Shown piece by piece: positions 1 through 6,044 of a stretch of 10,599 bases of DNA. Position numbers and translations under genes: made by a program. Position 1 is the first letter of the stretch. The number at the start of each line of letters is the position of its first letter. The notes below the pieces were generated by a model that was not told the DNA's origin, did no database searches, and saw only the letters and a list, made by a program, of their open reading frames with translations. Source of the stretch: DUAG01 sp046756865 (GTDB lineage: Bacteria; Nitrospirota; Nitrospiria; SBBL01; JAADHI01); contig JBHHXE010000074.1 of assembly GCA_046756865.1 (NCBI GenBank), forward strand, positions 1-10,599. Direction: 5' to 3'.

Positions 1-2
1 AC

Positions 3-1022
3 AGTGTCATGATTGTCACAGACGGTTCCGCCGTCCTGGGCCTCGGCAACATCGGTCCGGAAGCCGCGATGCCGGTCATGGAAGGAAAGGCAATGCTGTT
101 TAAGGAGTTTGCAAAGATAGATGCCTACCCAATCTGTCTGGACACTCAGGATACCGAGGAGATTATCCAGTCGGTGAAACGGATCGCACCCGGTTTTGGC
201 GGTGTCAACCTTGAGGATATCTCCTCCCCGCGATGTTTTGAGATTGAGCGCCGATTAAAAGAAGAACTGGACATCCCGGTTTTTCACGACGATCAGCATG
301 GAACGGCCATCGTCGTCCTGGCGGCCCTCATCAACGCGGCTAAAATTGTAAAAAAAGACTTCTCAGACCTGAAGGTTGTCGTCAACGGTGTCGGCGCAGC
401 AGGGATTTCAATCACAGATATCCTTCTGGCTTCCGGCGTCAAACAAATCATAGGTTGCGATCGTGAAGGGACGCTTTACGCGGGCAAAAAAACGGGTATG
501 AATAAAGCCAAACAGGAGTATGTCAAAAGGACAAACCTCCATCAATTGAAAGGGGGATTGGAAGAAGCCCTCGAAGGCGCAGATATCTTTATCGGGGTAT
601 CCAGCGGGGGGGTACTTAAAAGAGCTGCCATCAAGAGGATGGCGCGTGATCCGGTCATCTTTGCCCTGGCCAATCCGACGCCCGAGATCCTGCCTGAAGA
701 AACGGAGGGGATCGTTCGGATTATGGCAACGGGTCGATCAGACTACCCGAATCAGATCAACAATGTCCTTGCCTTTCCAGGCATCTTCAGGGGTGCCCTT
801 GATATCCGGGCCTCCCGGATCAACATGGCAATGAAACAGGCCGCCGCCCATGCCATTGCTTCTATCATTCAAGACGAAGACCTTTCGGAAGATTATATCA
901 TTCCAGGGGTTTTCGATAGAAAGGTGACGAAGGCCGTCGCCCAGGGTGTCGCCAGGGCCGCCGCCGAAACGGGTGTGGCCCGCCGCGAGAAGAAGAAGAC
1001 CTCCAGCCGTCTTTCTCTCTAA
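3..1022 (+). CDS. NAD(P)-dependent malic enzyme, 3' part (5' end outside window)
   Basis: Oxidative decarboxylation of malate to pyruvate in the cytosol, linking the TCA cycle to pyruvate. The reading frame is open from the left edge (first full codon at 3). The ATG at 9 is internal, because the residues around it (SVMIVTDGSAVLGLGNIG) match the family core that follows the N-terminal domain. Counting from that Met, visible elements are: GPEAAMPVMEGKA with the likely catalytic Lys27; NLEDISSPRCFEIE with Glu69/Asp70; and VFHDDQHGTA with Asp94/Asp95, the last two providing divalent-metal ligands. A Rossmann dinucleotide site follows, VVVNGVGAAGIS (about 123-134), with Asp151 ending the next strand, a pattern often seen with NAD. 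FALANPTPEI and the NNVLAFPGIFRGALD motif near the C-terminus complete the fold. About 340 residues are visible and bacterial enzymes run roughly 400-480, so about a quarter is missing. It ends in a short basic tail. NAD versus NADP preference cannot be fixed from this alone. Confidence 0.93.
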   Translation, partial: SVMIVTDGSAVLGLGNIGPEAAMPVMEGKAMLFKEFAKIDAYPICLDTQDTEEIIQSVKRIAPGFGGVNLEDISSPRCFEIERRLKEELDIPVFHDDQHGTAIVVLAALINAAKIVKKDFSDLKVVVNGVGAAGISITDILLASGVKQIIGCDREGTLYAGKKTGMNKAKQEYVKRTNLHQLKGGLEEALEGADIFIGVSSGGVLKRAAIKRMARDPVIFALANPTPEILPEETEGIVRIMATGRSDYPNQINNVLAFPGIFRGALDIRASRINMAMKQAAAHAIASIIQDEDLSEDYIIPGVFDRKVTKAVAQGVARAAAETGVARREKKKTSSRLSL

Positions 1023-1043
1023 AGATGAGGCTTTACTCCGGGC

Positions 1044-1880
1044 TCATTCAGAGCTTTCAGAGTACATAAACTGTTTTGTCCGGGCTTTTGGCGAAAGGAG
1101 GACGGACAGAAAGAAAATGCTCGTCGTCAGCAGAACAATCGTCGCTCCTGAAGGAAGATCAAACCAGTAAGAAAACACCACGCCGGCCCAGGATGAGAGG
1201 ACGCCGATCATAACGGCATAGAAGATCATCCCCTTCATACTTTTTGCCCACTGCTGTGCCGCAGCCGCCGGAATCACCAGCAGGGCAAAAACAAGGATGG
1301 ACCCCACCGCTTTCAAAGAGATCACCACGGTTAAAGAAATCAGGTTCAGCAGGAGAAGAGATAGATTCCGTGCCGGAATACCACTCGCCTCTGCCATTTC
1401 CTGATCGAAGGAAATAAAGTGAAATTCCTTAAAGAATAGTAGCGTGGTCAGGAGGATCACAAGGGTCAGGCTCAGAATGATCAGCAGATCAATTTTAGTC
1501 ACAGACAGAATGCTCCCGAAGAGGTATCCGTACACCTCCGGGTCATAGCCTTTCATCAAACCGATAAATAGGATCGCCAGCGCCATGGTAAAGGTATAAA
1601 AAACGCCGATCGGCACATCCGGCTTCATCTTCCCTTTTTCCTGAAGTTGACCAATGATCCAGACGGTTGCAAGCCCAAAGATGACCGCCATCAGCAACGG
1701 GGGTGCGCCGACCAAAAAGGCCAGCGTCACACCGGCAAAGGCCGCGTGCGCGGTCCCCGCGCCGATAAAGGAAAGTCCTTTCAGAACAACGAAAACGCCA
1801 ATGACGGAACAGACCAGACCGATCAGAAACGACGAGAGAAAGGCTCGCTGCATGAAACCGTAAGACAACATTTCAATCAT
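1044..1880 (-). CDS. znuB: Zinc/manganese ABC transporter permease (ABC-3 family, ZnuB-like)
   Basis: Inner-membrane channel subunit of the metal importer encoded with the two genes upstream. The protein is almost entirely hydrophobic, with about seven to nine predicted membrane helices. It carries the ABC-3 hallmark near the N-terminus (GLSFIGAGTAHAAFAGVTLAF, the counterpart of the usual SLIGDALSHAALPG). A second hallmark lies toward the C-terminus: a cytoplasmic FISFDQEMAEASGIPARN coupling loop, then LKAVGSILVFALLVIPAAAA. The ATG at 1880 is chosen (278 aa, starting MIEMLSYGFMQRAF, typical for the family), with an AGGA about 10 nt upstream. An in-frame GTG at 1898 would add six residues but has no ribosome site. 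It is last in the minus-strand order A-C-B, and its stop lies 21 bp from the convergent malic enzyme stop. Zinc is the likelier substrate, but the ABC-3 family also moves Mn and Fe. Confidence 0.92.
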   Translation of the reverse strand: MIEMLSYGFMQRAFLSSFLIGLVCSVIGVFVVLKGLSFIGAGTAHAAFAGVTLAFLVGAPPLLMAVIFGLATVWIIGQLQEKGKMKPDVPIGVFYTFTMALAILFIGLMKGYDPEVYGYLFGSILSVTKIDLLIILSLTLVILLTTLLFFKEFHFISFDQEMAEASGIPARNLSLLLLNLISLTVVISLKAVGSILVFALLVIPAAAAQQWAKSMKGMIFYAVMIGVLSSWAGVVFSYWFDLPSGATIVLLTTSIFFLSVLLSPKARTKQFMYSESSE

Positions 1881-1919
1881 AATTTTGTAATCCTGCACTA
1901 ATGTAACAATGCCGCTTTT

Positions 1920-2025
1920 CCGAAGATTGTTTCAGGGCAAGGCACGAGGAGTGCTAAACCGGAACGTATTTTATATACGCGAGGATTCTAGCACCGCAGC
2001 AACGCCACCCTGGAGCAATCTCCGG
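1920..2025. repeat. Long imperfect hairpin repeat, copy A, inside the znu operon
   Basis: A 106-bp structure fills the gap between znuC and znuB. The outer arms 1920-1937 and 2008-2025 pair over 18 positions with one mismatch and two G-T wobbles. Inside are GGC (1941-1943) facing GCC (2004-2006), then a perfect 6-bp stem GTGCTA (1951-1956)/TAGCAC (1989-1994). The apical stem is CGTAT (1965-1969)/ATACG (1975-1979). Conserved-looking single-strand motifs are GAGG (1946-1949), GAGGA (1981-1985) and CAACGC (2000-2005). A second, diverged copy lies at 7210-7309 with the same motif order and spacing. It has no open reading frame. It would be transcribed with the operon, so it could affect the znuC-znuB mRNA, but function is unknown. 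Confidence 0.75.
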
Positions 2026-2033
2026 ACAAGCAA

Positions 2034-2825
2034 TCAGGTATGGTGGGTATCGTGAATAATGATATACGGCCTCTGATCCCGTTCAGCCATAATCACCTCC
2101 TCGCCGTAAACACGGGAGAGCCTCTCCTTCGTCAGAATTTCCTGGGGAGGCCCCTTCCCATACAGGCGCGTTTTCAAAAGGACAAGGCTATCGACAAAGG
2201 GGCTGATCATGTTGATGTCGTGCGTAACAAAGACAATTGTTAGATGGTACGAGCGATGAAGGCGACGGATCAGATCAATCAGTTGATGTTGCGCGCTCGC
2301 ATCAATTCCGGTTGTCGGCTCGTCCAGAAGAAGGATTTCAGGTCGTTGCGACAATGCACGGGCAATGAGGACACGCTGTTGTTCCCCCCCTGAAAGCGTT
2401 CCGAAAGGGCGGTCCTTTAAATTGTTCATCCCTACGGCTTGCAAGGATTCAGATACAATGGTCTCGTCGGCCTGTGAAGGCCGCCGGAAAAGACCGATGG
2501 CCCCGAAGCGTCCCATCATGGCCACCTCCCACGTTGTGATCGGATAATTAGGATCAGTCATGCCTTTTTGAGGGAGGTAGCCGATCCGCGCCCTGTGGTG
2601 ACAACGAAGCGCCTCACAGGCACAATCAAAGATCTGCAAGCCACCGCGAACCGGGGTCATCAAGCCCAGGAGTCCTTTCAGGAAGGTGGTTTTCCCTGAT
2701 CCGTTCGGCCCGATAACACCGACAAATTCTCCGGCCTTGATATCGAGTGTAATCTCTTCCAGGGCAATTCGCTTGGCATAAGAAAATGTGGCTTGAGAAA
2801 ACTTTACGATTGGAGAATCAGGCAT
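2034..2825 (-). CDS. znuC: Zinc/manganese ABC transporter ATP-binding protein (ZnuC-like)
   Basis: Cytoplasmic ATPase that powers the metal importer, 263 aa, normal family length. All ABC signatures are intact in order: Walker A GPNGSGKT (about residues 39-46), Q-loop YLPQK (about 83-87), signature LSGGEQQR (about 143-150), Walker B ILLLDEP (about 163-169) and the H-loop THD (about 201-203). Start is the ATG at 2825, with GAGGA 6 nt upstream. The stop of znuA lies only 9 bp before this start, so the two are very likely co-transcribed and possibly coupled. The spacing to znuB is larger (about 150 bp) because of the hairpin repeat. The C-terminus ends in a His-containing tail (IIIHDTHHT), of unknown meaning. 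The ATPase class alone would not give the substrate; the call rests on the neighbouring binding protein and ABC-3 permease. Confidence 0.93.
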   Translation of the reverse strand: MPDSPIVKFSQATFSYAKRIALEEITLDIKAGEFVGVIGPNGSGKTTFLKGLLGLMTPVRGGLQIFDCACEALRCHHRARIGYLPQKGMTDPNYPITTWEVAMMGRFGAIGLFRRPSQADETIVSESLQAVGMNNLKDRPFGTLSGGEQQRVLIARALSQRPEILLLDEPTTGIDASAQHQLIDLIRRLHRSYHLTIVFVTHDINMISPFVDSLVLLKTRLYGKGPPQEILTKERLSRVYGEEVIMAERDQRPYIIIHDTHHT

Positions 2826-2834
2826 GGAGCTTCC

Positions 2835-3734
2835 TCAAGACCCCCGCAAGGCCGCGACGAGAGCCTCAATATTGTGACGGATGAGATCGAAATAGGTCTC
2901 GGTTCCGGGGATCGCTCCAGGTAGAGGGGATAGGACAACAACACTTGCCCCGGTTTCATCTGCCAGAATCCTGGGTACTTTCGAGCTGAGTTGCGGCTCC
3001 GAGACAATCACCCGAACCCCTTCTTTCCGAATGAGGTCGATAAGACGCCCGAGATGCCTGGCGGAAGGTCTGCTTCCGATTTGAGAAAGGATATCCCCTT
3101 TAATGATAAATCCAAATCGGTGCGAAAAATAGGGCCATGCGGGATGATGCGTAATGATGGCCTTATCGGGGAGGGTCTTTACTGTTTCCATCAATTCCTC
3201 GACCAGCAAATCAAGGTCCTGGATATAACGGGATTGATTCTGAATGAAATCGTTCTTGTGGACCGGGTCAACCTTGATCAAGCCTTCAACAATATTTTGT
3301 ATCATGATTTTCGCATTTTCGGGGTCCAGCCAGATATGGGGGTTGGCGCCTGACTCCCCCGGATGCTCCAGCGCGTGTGCCTCATCATCGATTAGAAAAA
3401 CGCCCTGTGAGGTGGTGACGATAGGAAGATCCGCCCGGTCGGCATTCTCAATAAGGGGATCGACCCAAACCTCCAGCCCAAGGCCAATCTTGATGAGAAG
3501 CCGTGCACGCCGAATGGCAACCACATCGCTCGGTTTCGGGGTGTAGGTATGTTCGCTCTCCAGACCATGTATTAGGGACGTCACCCGGACATGTGCTCCA
3601 CCGATCTTCTCGGTAAACCCTTTCAGGACCGGCAGGGTGGCAACAACAGCGATCGGTTCTGCCGCGAAAAGCGAACCCGCTTGCAAAATCAAAGGGAGAA
3701 AAAGAAGCGCTGCGGTCACTCTTTTTTTAATCAT
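2835..3734 (-). CDS. znuA: Periplasmic zinc/manganese-binding protein (ZnuA-like, cluster A-I)
   Basis: Periplasmic receptor that captures the metal and hands it to ZnuB. From the ATG at 3734 it starts MIKKRVTAALLFLPLILQAG with an AA-type cleavage region just before AEPIAVVATLPVLKGF, a standard signal peptide. Numbered from the upstream ATG at 3794, probable metal ligands are His82 (ESEHTYTPKPSD), His153 (NPHIWLDP) and His217 (THHPAWPYFSHRFG). It then has the conserved VRVIVSEPQLSSKVPRILADETG region. The His-rich loop of many zinc-specific ZnuA proteins is nearly absent; only a short acidic DDEAHALEH lies before NPHIWLDP, so Mn remains possible. The start is uncertain. The frame stays open to ATG 3794, but a predicted promoter places the transcript start near 3790. 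ATG 3761, 3746 and 3734, and a TTG at 3776 behind AGGGTGG, are alternatives. First gene of the A-C-B operon. Confidence 0.9.
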   Translation of the reverse strand: MIKKRVTAALLFLPLILQAGSLFAAEPIAVVATLPVLKGFTEKIGGAHVRVTSLIHGLESEHTYTPKPSDVVAIRRARLLIKIGLGLEVWVDPLIENADRADLPIVTTSQGVFLIDDEAHALEHPGESGANPHIWLDPENAKIMIQNIVEGLIKVDPVHKNDFIQNQSRYIQDLDLLVEELMETVKTLPDKAIITHHPAWPYFSHRFGFIIKGDILSQIGSRPSARHLGRLIDLIRKEGVRVIVSEPQLSSKVPRILADETGASVVVLSPLPGAIPGTETYFDLIRHNIEALVAALRGS

Positions 3735-3796
3735 CGAAAAAAGCATCCGGGATGAAACCATGAAAAGGGGGGGCAAGTCAAACCACCCTATCATTC

Positions 3797-3826
3797 ATAT
3801 AATTTATTTGATAAACTCACTGTAAA
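3797..3826 (-). promoter_or_regulatory. Predicted promoter of the znuACB operon
   Basis: Read on the minus strand, TTTACA (3826-3821) is followed after 18 bp by TTATAT (3802-3797), a plausible sigma-70-type pair. The transcript would begin near 3790, just inside the longest possible znuA frame, which argues for one of the later znuA starts. The spacer holds a perfect 5-3-5 palindrome, TTTAT-TTG-ATAAA (3803-3815), where a metalloregulator such as Zur could bind. No recognised Zur consensus is present, so the operator idea is inference. On the plus strand the same bases give a consensus TATAAT (3798-3803) that could serve the divergent gene, though its -35 is poor. Confidence 0.45.
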
Positions 3827-3854
3827 ATGCAAACTCAACAGGAGATTTTCAAGA

Positions 3855-4397
3855 ATGAATGATCGTTGCAGAAGATATTTGATTTTATTTTCGGTCCTGC
3901 TGCTTGGACTATTCTCTTTCAGTCCCCTCCGCGCGCAGGAAGATGGGCCGGGGGTCAGCGTTCCCGACCTCGGGAACCGCCATATCTCGTCAATCAGGGC
4001 GCCCCACCCGCCCTATAACAGCAAGCCACCCACTTCCGGGCCACATACGCATAATGTAGCCAAATGGGGGGTCTATCGTCAGCAGATACCAAACGAGCTT
4101 CAGGTCCACAACCTCGAGGATGGCGGGGTCCTGATCCAGTATGACTGTAAAGACTGCAAAGAACTGATCAAAAAAATTGAAAAACTGGCATGGCACTATA
4201 TTAAAAAGGCCAGAAAAGGCGGGGAGAACAGCCGCTATGGTCACATTATCGCCGCTCCCTATGCCGGAATGGACACCCGCATTGCCTTGACGGCCTGGAC
4301 TAAGATCGACAAGCTGGACGATTTTGATGAAGCGCGGATTGAACGTTTTATTGAGGCCTACATCGGGGTGGATCACCATCCAAGCGGTGCTAAATAA
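3855..4397 (+). CDS. Exported DUF3105-like protein of unknown function
   Basis: A 180-aa protein with a clear signal peptide: a basic start (MNDRCRRY), a hydrophobic stretch LILFSVLLLGLFSFS, and likely cleavage after LRA near residue 27. The mature part resembles DUF3105: YNSKPPTSGPHTHN (about 54-67), GVYRQQIPNELQVHNLEDGG (about 72-91), then IQYDC. The family usually reads HNLEHGG; here the second His is Asp89. Two cysteines form C98-K-D-C101, and His residues are frequent (43, 51, 64, 66, 85, 130, 174, 175), so metal or redox chemistry is conceivable but not shown. ATG at 3855 has AGGAG 10 nt upstream. It is divergent from znuA and 33 nt ahead of lnt, so it probably leads the lnt-prfB transcript. 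No function is established for the family. Confidence 0.8.
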   Translation: MNDRCRRYLILFSVLLLGLFSFSPLRAQEDGPGVSVPDLGNRHISSIRAPHPPYNSKPPTSGPHTHNVAKWGVYRQQIPNELQVHNLEDGGVLIQYDCKDCKELIKKIEKLAWHYIKKARKGGENSRYGHIIAAPYAGMDTRIALTAWTKIDKLDDFDEARIERFIEAYIGVDHHPSGAK

Positions 4398-4408
4398 TAC
4401 TGCATCAA

Positions 4409-4424
4409 CCCGGAAGATTCCGGG
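4409..4424. other. GC-rich perfect inverted repeat just upstream of lnt
   Basis: CCCGGAA-GA-TTCCGGG is a perfect 7-bp inverted repeat (as RNA, a 6-bp stem with an AGAT loop). It ends 6 nt before the lnt start and covers the place where the lnt ribosome site should be. No T-run follows, so it is not a normal intrinsic terminator. It may dampen lnt translation initiation or act as a processing site. Confidence 0.5.
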
Positions 4425-4430
4425 ACAAAA

Positions 4431-6044
4431 ATGATGCGCCCCGCAATGAACACAGATCGCGAGCGTATTCCTCACCGCTCTACGGCGGGCTGCTTCAACA
4501 AACAGATCGGCAGGTATAGCCTCGCCGTCCTGTCTGGTTTCCTGCTCTGCCTGAGCTTTCCACGCTGGGAGTTCTCCTTCCTCGCATGGATCGCACTCCT
4601 CCCCCTCTTTTTTGCTATTCTCAAGCAGACAATTTCCGGGGTATTTTTTCTGGGATGGATCACCGGAATCACCTTCTTTTCCGGGACCCTCCCCTGGATA
4701 TTGTTCACCCTGCACAATTACGGCGGAATTCCCCGGGGGATCAGCCTTCTCCTAACCTTCTTCCTCCTTGCCTATCTCTCAGCCTATTTTGGTCTCTTTA
4801 CGGTGCTGCTCCGATGCATGCCCGACAACCGTCTCTCTCTACTCTTTGCACCTGCCGCGTGGGTAACATCAGAGTTCATCAGAGGACGGCTCTTTTCCGG
4901 ATTTCCCTGGGCGCAGCTTGGATACTCACAATATCGCTGGCTTCCTGTGATTCAAATTGCAGACTTTGGGAGTGTCTATGCGGTCGGGTTTATTATCGTC
5001 CTCATCAATACTGCGCTCTTCAGGATCCTCCTCACGGGGTGGACGGAACGGCGGGTTGCCTTTTCAGAAATCGTCTGGGGCGGGGCGGTCATGGCCCTGA
5101 CCCTCGGTTACGGACTGTTTCGCCTTGCTCAGCCAATGGGGGACGGACCTCCACTTTCTGTATCGGTCGTCCAGGGAAACATCAACCAGGCCCAGAAATG
5201 GGATACCCAATTCCGGGAAGACACCTTCCAGACCTACAAAACACTTTCCCTAACACTCTTCAAGAGAGATGCCAGCAAGCAACCCAAACTTGTGATCTGG
5301 CCGGAGACCGCCCTCCCTTTCTTCTATGAAGACGAACCGGATTATCAAAGCGCCATGCTGAACCTCGTGCGGGAAGGCGACTTCCACCTTCTCTTCGGAA
5401 GTCCAGCCTATGTCGTCGCCCCCTCCGGGACGACCTCGCTTTTGAACAGCGCCTATTTTCTTTCACCGGAAACCCGCCTGTTCTCGCGCTACGACAAGAT
5501 GCACCTCGTCCCTTTCGGGGAATACGTCCCCTTTCCGTCCCTCCTCTTTTTTGTCGATAAATTGGTCGAGGGCCTTGGCGATTTTGTCCCGGGGCGAGAG
5601 GCAAAGCTCATAGAAGTCACCGGGACTCGGATCGGAACCGTCATCTGCTTCGAAGTAATTTTCCCGGAAGTGGTTCGCAAGTTTGTTTATAAGGGGGCGA
5701 CGCTGATGACCACGATCACAAATGACGCATGGTTCGGGAGGTCTGCCGCCCCTTATCAGCATTTTTCGATGGTGGTCTTTCGGGCGATTGAAAACCGCGT
5801 TCCCTTTGCACGAGCCGCGAATACCGGCATCTCCGGGTTCATCAACACAAGAGGAAGGATTACACAACAGTCCTCTCTTTTTAGTGAAACGACCCTTTCC
5901 GAAAAACTACTCCCGGGAAAGCAAATAACACTCTATACACGATATGGAGATTTTTTTGTGCTCTCCTGTGCTATAATCACCTCTTTTTTCATTGCTTTTG
6001 AGCAATATCACAATAAAAGAAGGAGGAAGACCGATGCTCTTTGA
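4431..6044 (+). CDS. lnt: Apolipoprotein N-acyltransferase
   Basis: Inner-membrane enzyme for the last step of lipoprotein maturation: transfer of an acyl chain from phospholipid to the amino group of the N-terminal diacylglyceryl-cysteine. 537 aa. The N-terminal half (about 28-235) holds multiple membrane segments, including the family motifs GFPWAQLGYSQY (157-168) and DFGSVYAVGFIIV. The C-terminal half is a carbon-nitrogen hydrolase domain with the full catalytic triad: Glu292 (IWPETALPFF), Lys356 (YDKMHLVPFGEYVP) and Cys406 (VICFEVIFPE). It also has TNDAWFG (430-436) and a conserved RAIENRVPFARAANTGISG stretch. A final membrane helix follows before a basic tail (HNKRRRKTDAL). The start ATG 4431 has only a weak GGGA ahead and a hairpin over that site; ATG 4446 is an alternative. 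Its last 11 nt overlap the start of prfB. Its presence points to a Gram-negative envelope. Confidence 0.96.
   Translation: MMRPAMNTDRERIPHRSTAGCFNKQIGRYSLAVLSGFLLCLSFPRWEFSFLAWIALLPLFFAILKQTISGVFFLGWITGITFFSGTLPWILFTLHNYGGIPRGISLLLTFFLLAYLSAYFGLFTVLLRCMPDNRLSLLFAPAAWVTSEFIRGRLFSGFPWAQLGYSQYRWLPVIQIADFGSVYAVGFIIVLINTALFRILLTGWTERRVAFSEIVWGGAVMALTLGYGLFRLAQPMGDGPPLSVSVVQGNINQAQKWDTQFREDTFQTYKTLSLTLFKRDASKQPKLVIWPETALPFFYEDEPDYQSAMLNLVREGDFHLLFGSPAYVVAPSGTTSLLNSAYFLSPETRLFSRYDKMHLVPFGEYVPFPSLLFFVDKLVEGLGDFVPGREAKLIEVTGTRIGTVICFEVIFPEVVRKFVYKGATLMTTITNDAWFGRSAAPYQHFSMVVFRAIENRVPFARAANTGISGFINTRGRITQQSSLFSETTLSEKLLPGKQITLYTRYGDFFVLSCAIITSFFIAFEQYHNKRRRKTDAL
6021..6026 (+). promoter_or_regulatory. 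Ribosome binding site that fixes the prfB start
   Basis: A strong AGGAGG lies inside the lnt coding end, 7 nt before the ATG at 6034. This supports 6034 as the true prfB start. The ATG at 6041, which opens the downstream frame directly, has no such support and would lose the conserved N-terminus. Confidence 0.85.

Noticed and set aside
3990..4715. A 241-codon minus-strand open frame across the DUF3105-like gene and lnt start
   Set aside because: It is antisense to two genes with strong family matches and a signal peptide. Its translation is low-complexity with no recognisable domain.
4586..5329. A 247-codon plus-strand open frame inside lnt
   Set aside because: Alternate frame of lnt; the translation is Pro/Arg/Cys-rich and resembles no family, while lnt has its complete catalytic triad.
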